DNA of 64,000 nucleotides from Isoetes taiwanensis (lineage: Eukaryota > Streptophyta > Lycopodiopsida > Isoetales > Isoetaceae), in the NCBI GenBank assembly GCA_021234155.1, contig JAJEKV010000008.1:18137922-18201921 (forward strand). The letters are read 5' to 3'. Numbering within the stretch: position 1 is the stretch's first letter; every line of letters starts with the position of its first letter. The notes under the pieces are model-generated. The model worked only from the letters and a program-made list of their open reading frames with translations. It did not search any database and had not been told where the DNA came from. Both the position numbers and the translations under genes were made by a program. Of this stretch, positions 23,485 to 34,473 are shown piece after piece.

Positions 23485-24117
23485 ATTTAATCTCTTCCTC
23501 GAAAGTTCTCCGGGGACGCTCGACCGAAAGCAATACCTTCTATAACATTCTCATTTGTTGGTTCCCTCGCCAACCCCGGGTGTTTTAATCCGTGGCGCAC
23601 TAGGTCACGGTGCGTGCAACCCCGCGGAGAAACACCCGCTTGCCCCCAGGTAGTGGGAGCACGCCTTAGCCACCTGCAAACTTCTCTACTACGCTACTCA
23701 AGCGAAGTTCTCGGGCCTTCCCGGTGACCCATTTTACGTTTTTTCTGTATCAACCCCGAGTTTTCCGGAAACTTGGCTTGCTCCGCCCTTATCTCGTTGG
23801 GTTCCCGGTTAGGCGGTTGATATGACTTATACTTTCGTCGGTAAGTTTCCACTTATCGGATCCCTTTCGATTACTTGCTCCCGAGGCGTTCTAAGCATTC
23901 ACATTAGCCGCACTTGCGGTATTAGCGTGTCGGCACAGCCGAGGAATACCGCTTTAGGAGCTTCCGGAGAGTGCCCCCTTCCATCTCGGTCGGGCAATTC
24001 ATCATCCGGATGAATGTCCTCGAGGCAGTATTATGCCATCTTCCGGCGGTTGCATCCGGGCATACCGTCAATTGGTCGGCCAGAGCATATCAGGTAATAA
24101 GGTCGGGCCAGCCATTA
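23485..24117 (-). other. 5' leader and start of gag, degraded
   Basis: The stretch between the primer-binding site and recognisable gag has no clean frame. It probably holds the leader and the eroded N-terminus of gag. Confidence 0.4.
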
Positions 24118-24130
24118 GGCTCGATACCCT
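24118..24130 (-). other. Primer-binding site, initiator tRNA-Met type
   Basis: Next to the 5' LTR, the minus strand reads AGGGTATCGAGCC. It resembles the plant initiator-Met site TGGTATCAGAGC with small changes. Confidence 0.7.
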
Positions 24131-25117
24131 TGTTACAACATAAAACTTTTTCCTTAGAAACAATCTACGCCGCGTGTTGGCCGCCGACTAGCTACCACCC
24201 ACACCTTGGATCCTGGATCCCCCGCGCTAGTCTTAACGGCTTGCTGCTAAGAGAATACTCCCACAAGCCCAGATTCCTTTAGAGAATCCCCCAGAGGTCA
24301 ACTTTCTGATTGGAGATCCTTGCGAGAAACGATCGCTCTGTGACCATTTACCACGGCCTGCGTCGCAAACCGGACCTATATGGGTCTAGTGCTTGTCCGA
24401 CTCGACAGCATTATTATCTGCCTTTAAAGCCACACTATCAGATTTGGAATCCAATTCCGAACCCAGAATCTGATCTATGAATCCTACAACAAACTGCTTT
24501 GGCAGAATCGGCTTCCAATCTCAAGAACCCGGTTCCTCTATGCAGCTCGAATTCCATCTCTAGAATTTATAGAACTCTTCCTTGAGTTCACAGGCAGACT
24601 TGCATGCCTAAAACCGGCCAGATCAGGCCCTTATTTGATCCAGATTCATGCACTGAAGCTCCTGTTAGAGATCTGGCAGCCGGACTTGTTCCACGGTTTG
24701 ATTTCATATCAGGCTTAAGACCCATCGAACCAATTGATGCCATGTGTCCGTTTTTAATACCATTAAAAACCATAGCTAACATTTTTAACTTTCATTTAAA
24801 TAACATTGCCCCTAGGGCCTTACATTAACATTAATATCTATAATGTTAACCATGTAAGCTTATGGGTTCTCTGTCCCGGCAATCCCTGCTAGCCCTTATC
24901 GCGCTAATATTAATAATATTAGCGCCCCCTAGCGGACCATTACCTGCCGCTAGCCTTTATTTCCATTTACCCCGCATCTCGTCACCGTAGACTGATTACA
25001 GTCAACACGGCCCATTGAATCACAACTGCCCGACAATTGCGACCAATAGTACCCCCGTGCTCATGGACGTCTGTCAAGGGCCCGGTTCTGGCTATGTCCT
25101 TGGGAGCACCTGTAACA
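24131..25117 (-). repeat. 5' LTR of the Ty3/gypsy element at 19-25 kb
   Basis: 987 bp, TGTTAC...GTAACA; partner of 19206-20207, followed by the target duplication TTTGG. On the minus strand this LTR would hold the element's promoter. Confidence 0.93.
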
Positions 25118-25122
25118 TTTGG

Positions 25123-28100
25123 CTATAAATAAAAGATGCCACATGGCCAGAGGAAGGGAGGGAAGGATGTTTGCCTCGGTTTGTATATGGGAGACCTTTT
25201 TTTTTTTAAGTTTTGACCGAAATCCAAAAAACTAATAATCTATAGCTGTTAGTTAATGACATATGAATCATATTTCACATACAAAAATCATATTTTCAAT
25301 AAAAAATGTATATAGTGCTACTCTGGCTGGTCTCAAACTCGGGATATAGCTATTCTAGGACTAGTATATTACTACTAGACCAAAGGCCTGGGCAGAATGA
25401 AAATCCAATATCAATATCACTTTGTACGAAATGAGGCATGCTAGAAAGCACGTCGCATGCAACATGCACATGTCCAAGTGTCAATTGAAAAAACATATTG
25501 CATGCTCATGCATACCAAAAATGGCCTTGGGAACCAAGGTGCATAGAAAAAAAAAGGCCTTTTCGGCTTTATGGCCTTTTCGGCTACAAAACATAAAAAA
25601 CCGAAGAGAACATTCCCGGACCTTATGCAGAAACTAGGCCTCAATAATACGATACATGGCTAGCTCAAAACCATTAAGCAAGATAAGCCATATTTGAAGA
25701 AAAGTGGGCCACTTTTAACAACAATTGAATTTGGATGAGATGCATCAGTAGAAGGAGACACAAAAATACGAGAGCCATTGACAATAGAATGGGCAAGATG
25801 CCGATCAACCCACTAGCAATAACCTTCATGAATTCTGCAACTTGCATCTCAATAGGAAAGTCCTCAAAAGCAACCAATGTGACATCAGAAGTGCAGATAA
25901 TATGATCAAAAAGTAATTATTTTGCCTATTAAGGATCTTCAAAAAAAACGTGCTCGGATAAACCCAATCTCCATAAATGCTGCTTCAACCAAAAGCCCAT
26001 TTTTCGAAGGTCAACAAATTGACCGGTAAAGTGGCTGCCAGCGACATGAGCGGCAAGATTTTGAATATATTTTAAATGCACAGTGTGATCAATCTCAACA
26101 GAAGAACATTGCTTGTGTAAAAGCATCAGAAAAAAGACATCGATTGTGCTCCTTTATAAGCTTTTGACTCACACCCAAATGCCATGACAATGAGAACTCA
26201 AACACGGGTTTCCTAGGATTTTCTGAGTTTTTCTCCAGGGGACTAGAAATAGGATATGGAAATTGGGTAAGTAGGTATTAGGGGTTCAACCTAATTGGCC
26301 CATGTTTCAAAGGGTCAAGTTAGAGAACATGATACATATATCACAAGGGTTGTGATTTAAAGGTGCTACTTTAATGGTTACACGAAGTACCTAAGTGAAA
26401 CAAAATAGTATTCTCCATTGAGACCAAGATGTCCATAAAACACATCAATGTTACTTTATGGGTCTCATTCATTTCATATTGAATATCCACATGAGGATTC
26501 GAACTTAAGACTTTGAGGACATATGTTACACTAATTCTAGCAAGATCACCTACACAATACAATGAGAAACAATGACGACGATGACAGCCCTAAACGAATG
26601 TCTGCGATGCATGCTACATATAAAATACAACTAAAAAAATGCAAAAAATAAAATAAAATAAGCATGTACCAAACTTGGTGCACTTGATCTAGTTTCGTCG
26701 TTCCATGAATGGCCTCATACATGTATTGTACACATTAGTATATTCTTGTAGTAAAGTTTGAAATATGTACTTTTATCCAATTTAGCCTCGTGCATTGCCT
26801 TCTAATTATAGCTCTAGATGTATGAAGTGATATATGAGAATGGACCCATCACAATGAGGTAGCCAATAAGGCCAAGCAAAGTTACTTAGGGAGTTCACTC
26901 TAATATGTAGCAAAATAACAAGGGGTTTCAGGGGGATTTGATATGGATATAATTCCTACCATAGATCATATCCTTAAAACAATTCAATGGGTTATTATTA
27001 AAAAAAAAACAACATAAATTTAAGATAAAAAATAATCATGTTATCTCACTGGTTAGATTGGTTAAAGTAGTCTTATTAGGACCTTGAATGATTTTGGTAG
27101 AGGTTCGAGCTCCCGTATTTCATATTCTAAAACCTTAAGCGAAGCCGTATAGCGGCTCGATATACCATCAAAACCTTGGACAAACTCGTATTTGACATCT
27201 CAAAATCATAGGCACCCCCAAATGCTCCAACATAAAGTCTGGGCCGTAGGATTGACAGATCCGATGACTGTGGTAGTCCAGGGTGCACCTCGTTTAGAAT
27301 ATGTAGCAAAATAACATTGCACGGCAGATCTAGATGAGATCATTGGTGCCAAAAAATAATATATATTTGAAGAAGAGTGGGAAGGGTTAAAAAAATCAAG
27401 TATATAGTGTGGTGGAAGAAATCAAATTAGCAAATGCAGAGGGGGCATTTCAGGTTAACATGGTGTTATTTTAGAAATTATCAAGGTGTTCAAAGAGAAT
27501 TGTTGAATAAGGACATAGAAAGGTGGAGACTGTCATGTAATAGATTGGGTCCAAGTGATATGTGATCGTAGATGGTATATTCTATCGAGATACTTGGATT
27601 TGCACTAAGGATGGACGATATTCACATTAAAAGCAGTAATAATTGAATAATAAAATAGTTAAAGATATAGAAGAAGCAAGGCTCAAAAGTGCATCGAGCA
27701 ATATATACCAGGACAAAAAAATTGGAGGTTACTATAAAAAAACGGCTAATAACCTTAGGGTATTCTCGGCAACATTAAAAAAAAAATAAAAAATTATAGG
27801 CATTAGATGGTCTTCTTTATTACATGAATGACAAGGCAAGTAGAGACCTAAAAGGAAAGGAGAACATGGCATTATTGAATAGATATAAGACAACATAAAT
27901 TGTTATAAAACTTGTATCTTGCAGGTATCTTGTAGATTTTAGATAGGAAGGAATAGCATTATCGGAGACTAACTGGTTGATAAGGGGCGCACACCACATT
28001 ATATATGACAACATAGATTGTTAAGAAAGTTGTATCTCGTAGATTTTGGATAAGACTACCAGAGTTGATTAGAGGCACACACCGCATTTCTATTGTTTTA

Positions 28101-28845
28101 GGGACAATTTACATGGGGTCATCCATGAAAAAGGGTTTAATCTCGCGACATTCCTCAATTTGGTTCAGGTAAAACAGGGCACGTCTTGACGATGTTGCAG
28201 CATGTAAACCGCCCCTTATAGGAGGTGGTGCTTCATTCACTATTCTAGTAAAGGAGATGAACTATTGGAATAATAGTGCTTCAAGGGCCCCTTTTGTGTA
28301 GTCGCGCCTCACAATGCTATATGATGTAACATCGTACTATATCACTATGATAAGAGTCCCCAACAACATTGTCTAATATCCAACGCATATGATATGATGT
28401 AAGATTGTAACATCGTACCATATCCTATCACAGTGACCGGGTCCTCCAATTAATATTAATGGCTCTATAATCTAGATTATTGTGGGGCAAGTTCTTTCCC
28501 TTGGGTAATACCATAATCAAATTGAAAGAACAAAATGGGGAGAACACTATAGTACTGAAATCATAAAACCAAGGCTTCACCCAACCTCATGGACAAGATC
28601 GTAAGTGCGATATAATAAAACATGTAACATGGAAGTAATAATACAAAGTAGGGTTAAGAATGCTAGATTCGTATGACTTGGCCTTTGAGCATGAATTAAA
28701 TCTTAGAGGAAATTATGAAAATGCCTTTACAATTACCAAAATGCCAATAGCTTTTTTTTAAATGAGGAAGTGACCTTCACGAAGATTGTCTAATCTAAGC
28801 TCTAATTACAAGAAAATCATTCAAATCTCCCGCTACTTAGAATGA
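25123..28845. other. AT-rich intergenic sequence, no supported gene
   Basis: About 3.7 kb without a recognisable gene. Two minus-strand frames (25674-25877 and 25929-26126) could be parts of one decayed protein. They contain VAFEDFPIEMQVAEFMKVI and GQFVDLRKMGFWLKQHL, but I recognise no family. Short duplications near 27888-28092 and 28315-28440 are the only other structure. Confidence 0.45.
27886..28092. repeat. ~120-bp imperfect tandem duplication
   Basis: Both halves share gacaacata, ttgtta, aacttgtatct/aagttgtatct, gtagatttt, gttgat and cgcacacc/cacacacc in the same order, with an extra ~10 bases in the first. Confidence 0.65.
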
Positions 28846-28849
28846 CTTT

Positions 28850-29065
28850 TCTTATGGTCCCATATCAAATCCTATTGCAGGAGACATGCTTCTTGCCTCT
28901 GCATAGGGGGGGCCCTTGATTGCCACATCCCTTGAACAGGTCAAGACAACACATTACCAGCACCACGTAAACCCCACATTAGAACAAGGCTTGCAATGCT
29001 ACCTATATATCCATTTGACTATGAAAAGGTGCAGACTCATTGCCTCGATTTGCACAGGTGCACAC
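28850..29065 (+). pseudogene. LINE (copy C), left piece, interrupted by an LTR retrotransposon
   Basis: The plus strand matches the reverse complement of the minus-strand LINE near 34.7-35.1 kb. Shared stretches include cccttgaacaggtcaagac, caatgctacct and attgcctc...tgcacaggtg. The piece ends at CACAC where the LTR element begins. The LINE resumes with the same CACAC at 39425. Compared with the 34 kb copy it lacks ~250 bases between cccttga and cccttgaacagg. Confidence 0.85.
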
Positions 29066-29725
29066 TGATACAAACTACAAAAAAAAACCTCGGATTCTAA
29101 GAATTAAGAAGAAGAAATAATCAAATCCAGTCTTTAGGATGCTCATCCACCCAACCGGGCTCAGGTACAAGCAAGAATTCGTTATCTTGCTTTCACATCT
29201 AGCACGCAGAAAACTATAACTAGCTCTAGGATTCAACTCACTAGAACTGTAATGCAATAACGATGGGCACGAATGCTCTGATTCAGAACTGAGGCAGACC
29301 ACTCTACTTCCATCGCAGAAGGCAGCAGACATTTATAATAGGCTGAAACACCTTTTTCAAAAGGGTGGATCCCTTTTACCACAATAATAACTCAGAAAGG
29401 CAGAATAGGAGTGGCCGAGATGGAATCAACTGATAATAGCTAGATTTGGCCTTTTCCCAGGTCAGATCGACCTTTTCTTCTACAGATCCGGAGGTCTGGC
29501 ATGGCATACAGTCGATGTCTGATACAGATTTTTGATTAAAGGATCGAGGACCCGTTATTAGCCGCACAATACAATAACTTTTAAATCTTAATATTTCCAA
29601 TGGTTCGACCCTTAAGGCATTTATACCAAGTGATAAGCTTATAAATTGTTTTTTGTGTTAAATAGCTGGATGAAGAGACGTGTTGAGCCTGAGCTGCTCC
29701 CCCGAGCCGGCATAAAGCCGTAGCA
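29066..29725 (-). repeat. 3' LTR (uninterrupted copy) of the element at 29-39 kb
   Basis: 660 bp, TGATACAAA...GTAGCA. It matches 33598-34177 plus ~39310-39424, except for an inverted central segment in the other copy. Confidence 0.88.
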
Positions 29726-29795
29726 ATCCTTCCCTTCTCGAGATTGAACGTCCGCGTCAATCTTGAGAAAAAATTGTCATCTTAATCCCTTTTAA

Positions 29796-30050
29796 AGATG
29801 TTGATTCCAGTTCATTTAGGAATCACCTCACTTCCTTTAGAGATTTTCCATCTCATTTCTTTTAGAGACGTTTGTTCCAGTTCTTTTAGGAATGGCGTCA
29901 ATTCCTTTAGAGGTCTTTCATCTCCATTGGAGACAGTTCTTTTAGGAATGGCCTCAGTTCCTTTAGAGGTCTTTCATCTCAATTCTTTTAGAGACGTTCA
30001 TTCCAGTTCTTTTAGGAATGGCCTCAATTCTTTTAGAGGTCTTGGCTCTT
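29796..30050. repeat. Tandem repeat (~60-70 bp units, ~4 copies) near the 3' end of the LTR element
   Basis: Units built from agttcttttaggaatggcct, caattcctttagaggtcttt and catctcaattcttttagaga repeat about four times. The array lies between the polyprotein end and the polypurine tract. Confidence 0.85.
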
Positions 30051-30285
30051 TATAATCATTAATAAAGATTCTAACTCACACCAGCATATCTTTAGATATT
30101 TCTTTGTCGACAAAGTTGCGATTTTTTCTATGTTAAAAGTATTCAACTAGTAAAATAGTTAACCTCTAACCTTTCTTTATCCTTTCGCAAAATTTGTTCA
30201 TATTCATCCACAGATACTTTGTACTCCTTAAATTGGTCCGTAGAATACCATATGGCATCAGAAGATGGATGAAACTTGAACTTAA

Positions 30286-30756
30286 CTAGATATCTTTGAT
30301 AAAAAGGAGTCTGTATCTCTTTATCTTGATGAGCATCTCTCTTTCTTTTTTCTTTTTTTTTTGCTCTAGCACCTCCTTGTCTCCTTTAATGTTGGGAGGT
30401 TTTGCGTGTTCCATTTTCTGCAGAATCTCATGAGAAATTTCACTTCCCTTATAGGGCATTATTACTCTAACATTAAAAACTGGACGCAAGTTAGTCCATT
30501 TACCATAAAAATGCAAACGATAAGCATTCTCAATGACTTTCCTTGTCAACTTGAAATGGGCCACATTACCTAAGAGCCGGTTTAACGTACCTATTACCCG
30601 TTTTTTTTTTTTTTTTTTTTTTTTTTTTGTAGTTGTTTTCTTAGGAATATGTATCCAGCCACATTGACCTAATTCTGGGCTCTTTTGGGTACGAGTTTTC
30701 TTTGCTTTTTGTAGAATGTTTGCAAAGTCATTTGTTGCTTCATCCGAAGCTAACAC
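30286..30756 (-). pseudogene. Post-integrase and chromodomain-like end of the Ty3/gypsy polyprotein
   Basis: The frame contains AYRLHFYGKWTNLRPVFNVR, resembling the conserved HPVFHVS region after integrase. It ends with VLEQKKKKKEREMLIKIKRY, which has the spacing of the end of a chromodomain (E-x-I/V-L...YLIKWKGY). The Lys runs come from an A-rich tract near 30350 and from a long T-run on the plus strand (30601-30628), so some of the frame may be shifted. Confidence 0.6.
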
Positions 30757-31055
30757 TTCTCCTAGTTTCTAATTAGAGATTCCAAAGAATATCTACACAT
30801 CACTTCAAAAGAAGTTCTCTGGATAACCGAATGTATGGTGTTATTATAATCAAACTCCAGAAGATATAGCTACTCTTCGCATTGACTTTGCCTTTCTAGA
30901 TTTTTCATAAGTCCAGACCACAATCTACTGCAAAATAATGGATCCCTATCAATTACAATTGCGTCAGGCCTTCCATGAATCTGGAATTTCTCCTTCATGA
31001 AAAACTCGCTTGCTCGAGGAACTATCGTGCTCGATCTGCACTGGAGAAGGTAAAT

Positions 31056-31480
31056 CTATTTTGATAACCTGTCCACAACTGTCCAAATCTGGTCATTCTT
31101 TTGAGTTGACTTTGTAATGTGCCTCCAAGCTTTCACAGGAATCGACAAAAACTGAATCAGTTTGGTAGGCTTGCTAGTAGAGGCTTTGATTTGTTGACAA
31201 ACGATACACGCTTCTATATACTTCTGAACATTTCTTTCAAGTTTATGCCAATAAAACATCTCTTCACAGTGGTCAAAGTAGCTTGATTGCCTCTACGTCT
31301 AGAATGTGGAAGTTCATGGCGTTCATGTATCCGTTTGACCTATACATGTCCTTTTTCCACTTGTATATATATTCATGATGAATGATATTTTTTGACCTCA
31401 TCGTAGTGTTGAAGCCAGCAAATATAGCCTCTCTAGAGCTTAGAGTTAGTAACCCTGAAAACTTTGCCAAACCTACCCTG
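31056..31480 (-). pseudogene. Ty3/gypsy integrase N-terminal zinc-binding region
   Basis: The stretch FYWHKLERNVQKYIEACIVC and QQIKASTSKPTKLIQFL is the H2C2 zinc-binding segment and its downstream linker. It leads into WTVVDRLSK, a usual start of the integrase core. The catalytic core beyond (toward 30.8 kb) is frameshifted. Confidence 0.8.
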
Positions 31481-31499
31481 GATGACCATAGTAATGAGA

Positions 31500-33597
31500 C
31501 CAAACCTTAAGTGGATTTTCCTAAATCGTTGTACAGGCAACGATTTTTCCAGAAGAAGAAGTCCAACAACTCCATAAAAGGAGCATTCGACAATACCCGC
31601 ACTTTGAATGCCTCCTCTAAATAACTATCTATGTGAAAATATTATTGGAAGGTTTTGATTTTCAGGCTTCTTTCTTCGGACAATAAACTCCCTGGAAGCT
31701 CAATTTCTTGCCATGTAGAAAACATACACATTGCTGTCCATATCATCTCACATGCAAATCAACAAGGCCACTTCTTATAACGATATCAGATTGGAAACCC
31801 GATCTGGACAATATTTTCATGGATAAGACTTTTGCCTGATTTCCTTAAGATCGTGTAAGCCGTTGCAATGCATGTATATTGGTCTACCACATAAAACCAA
31901 AGGTTAAGTCTCGTCATTTATGGCTTGCCTTTATCAAATGATGAACAAGGTCCTTGTATACGGAACTAAACTTGCTAATGCTGGTGATCCGCAAAATCAA
32001 GTGTTCCCATCAGATATCCCAAGTGGAATATGTCCTTGGAAATACATTAACGATTTAAAGCACAACATGACCAACTAAACAAAACATGTCTGGATCAGAC
32101 TTTGCAAGATGTGCTTGTCTAGGATCACCCATCTGTGCGTCTGTGTGTCTGACTCCTGGCTCAAGTTGAGCGTTGTGCTATAGTTAGTTCTGCAAACTGT
32201 GAATGTTTGAGAATGATTGGCAATCTGTAGCTCCTCTTTTAGTTGACGGTACAAGCTATAAGGTGAGATTGGTGCCATAAACTTTCCATTTGGGGACATA
32301 GCACCATTTAAAAAGAACTCCTATAATATCTTCAGCAGAGGCCGATTCCTTGACTTGTGTCCCTTCGGCACTACCAGTAACACTTTCATACTTCGTTGCT
32401 TGGAATAGAGTTAAAGTCTCTAGGGATGATAATAAGTGGCCTTCCATTTTAAGTCTGCTTAAAAGATTCAACAACTTTATTCTATCAAGCCAATTATTAT
32501 CTCTCCCATCCAAGTGGCTTGTAACACTCCAAAATTGCTTGTCCCGTGTATAGCATCTCATAAGATGGATGACCCCAAGAACCAACTTTTAAAGCTACAA
32601 CTTGTTTTTGTATGCCATCTACTTCAAATGATATGAAATAATGCATGTGTATGCCCTTTTGTTCTGAATCATTAACATCAGATACATAATGTTCTATGAC
32701 ATTTGAAGGTGTTGCACTGCCATTTCTAGCTCTGCAAAATCTATTCTTGTCCAGTATTTGAATAAATCGTGGGTTCCTCTCTCATAGTCAAGAATGTTAT
32801 AGAACTACTACAGTCCTATAATTCTGACATGCAAAATGGCATTGTTGCCATCTGTCGGCTTCTTCTGAACAGCCACGACTTCCTCAACATATTTTATGTC
32901 GTTCTTCTCCATCTAAACTAATAAAATTAAACGAGAATTTAAGTGGATGGAAGGTTTCAAGCTCATAGACAAGTTATGTTCTCCATTCTATTTTTTGGGC
33001 AAAATAGATGCGAGGAACTGCTATGCCTGCCAAATGTTGTTCCAGATCTTTTATAGAATCCCTCTTCATAGGCCAGACTTATTTGGAGCTATCTATGCAA
33101 TTTGTAACATTCTAAATTCTGTAAGCTCCTATTGCATTGCATCCGCGCAATCCTGTTGTAGTCTCTCCTAATCTCTGAGCATATGTACAGGCATGTCCTC
33201 CTTTTCCGGTCACTGGATTCTAATCACTGCTAATATACAAGGCTTCTTTAAGCCTTTCAAATAAGTCTTCTGCTCTAGGTACTGAAAACTTGTTTTGAAC
33301 TTTACTGTAAGACGCCAACACGTTCAGATGTAATTCAACCAGAAAAGGCCAGATCTTCGACCTCATCTGCCAAAAAGATAAGAGCTACTATCTAACCAGA
33401 ATCCAGACAATCTTGTTACAACTGCAGATCCGGCCCTTCAACCCAAACAAGAATTGTTGGCCATGAAGAATTGCATAGATTCAGACTGCAAACAGCTTCC
33501 TCAGACGAGCCTAGAGGTTAAAGATAATCCGCTGCATACAGTAATCTCCCATATCTAATTCGACAGGCCTTGCCCACATCTTCCAATCGCTTCAAAT
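31500..33597 (-). other. Degraded internal region of the LTR element
   Basis: This should hold gag, protease and reverse transcriptase. Only short open frames remain (for example 32256-32585), and I cannot assign any to a domain. At ~2.1 kb it is too short for all three, so internal deletion is likely. Confidence 0.45.
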
Positions 33598-33788
33598 TGA
33601 TACAAATTACAAAAAAAAAAAACCTCGGATTATAAGAATTAAGAAGAAGAAATAATCAAATCTAGTCTTTAGGATGTTCATCCACCCAATCGGGCTCAGG
33701 TACAAGCAAGAATTCGTTATCTTGCTTTCACAACTCTAGCACGCAAAAAACTATAACTAGCTCTAGGATTCAACTCACTAGAACATGG

Positions 33789-34073
33789 ACTGTAATGCAA
33801 TAGCGATGGGCACGAATGCCCTGATTCAGAACTGAAAGAAAAGGTCGATCTGACCTGGGAAAAGGCCGAATCTAGCTATTATCAGTCGATTCCATCTCTG
33901 CCACTCTTACTTATTCTGCTGTTCTAAGTTATTCTTGCAGTAAAAGGGATCCGCCCTTCTGAAAAAGATGTTTCAGCCTATTATAAATATCTGTTGCCTT
34001 CTGTGATGGAAGTAGAGTGGTCCGCCTCAGTTCTGAATTAGAGCATTCGTGCCCATCGCTATTGCATTACAGT
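33789..34073. repeat. 47-bp inverted arms flanking an inverted LTR segment
   Basis: 33789-33835 (starting actgtaatgcaatagcgatg) is the inverse of 34027-34073, with few mismatches. The 33836-34026 spacer matches the left LTR only in reverse complement: the stretch with ggtcgatctgacctgggaaa here is tttcccaggtcagatcgacc at ~29455. The left LTR has only one arm. Confidence 0.9.
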
Positions 34074-34473
34074 CGATGTCTGATACAGATTTTTGAATAA
34101 AGGGTCAAGGACTCGTTATTAGCCACACAATACAATATCTTTTAAAGCTTAATATTTCCAATGGTTCGACCCTTAAGAACGAATGGAATTTTTATCGTCC
34201 AGGGAGACCAATTGGCCTATGGGACCCAACAAGAGGCACATCAAGCATATTACTACCCGGGTTAAAAAACCCCCTCCCCGCCCTAAAGGGTTGTTTGGGG
34301 GAAAAACCGTGATAGGAATAGGCTTGCTGTCAAACTGTACATATACAAAAACAAGTACAAATATAAACAAAAATATGGACATGCATCAGGTGAGTGTCTG
34401 AGGGCGATCAGCTGATCTCGGCGATCCATGATCTCTTGAATGTATAAGCCCAACCTCCGTACTGAGCTCGTGC

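Larger units (their letters stand above)
19206..25117 (-). mobile_element. Ty3/gypsy LTR retrotransposon with complete borders and a deleted reverse-transcriptase core
   Basis: The two direct LTRs (19206-20207 and 24131-25117) begin TGTTAC and end GTAACA. The 5-base target duplication TTTGG is perfect (19201-19205 and 25118-25122). A primer-binding site and a polypurine tract lie where expected for a minus-strand element. Gene order on the minus strand is gag, a protease-like spacer, the start of reverse transcriptase, RNase H, integrase, then a chromatin/C-terminal tail. The order places it in Ty3/gypsy. About 180 residues of reverse transcriptase are missing and many frameshifts occur, so it cannot move by itself. 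Confidence 0.93.
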
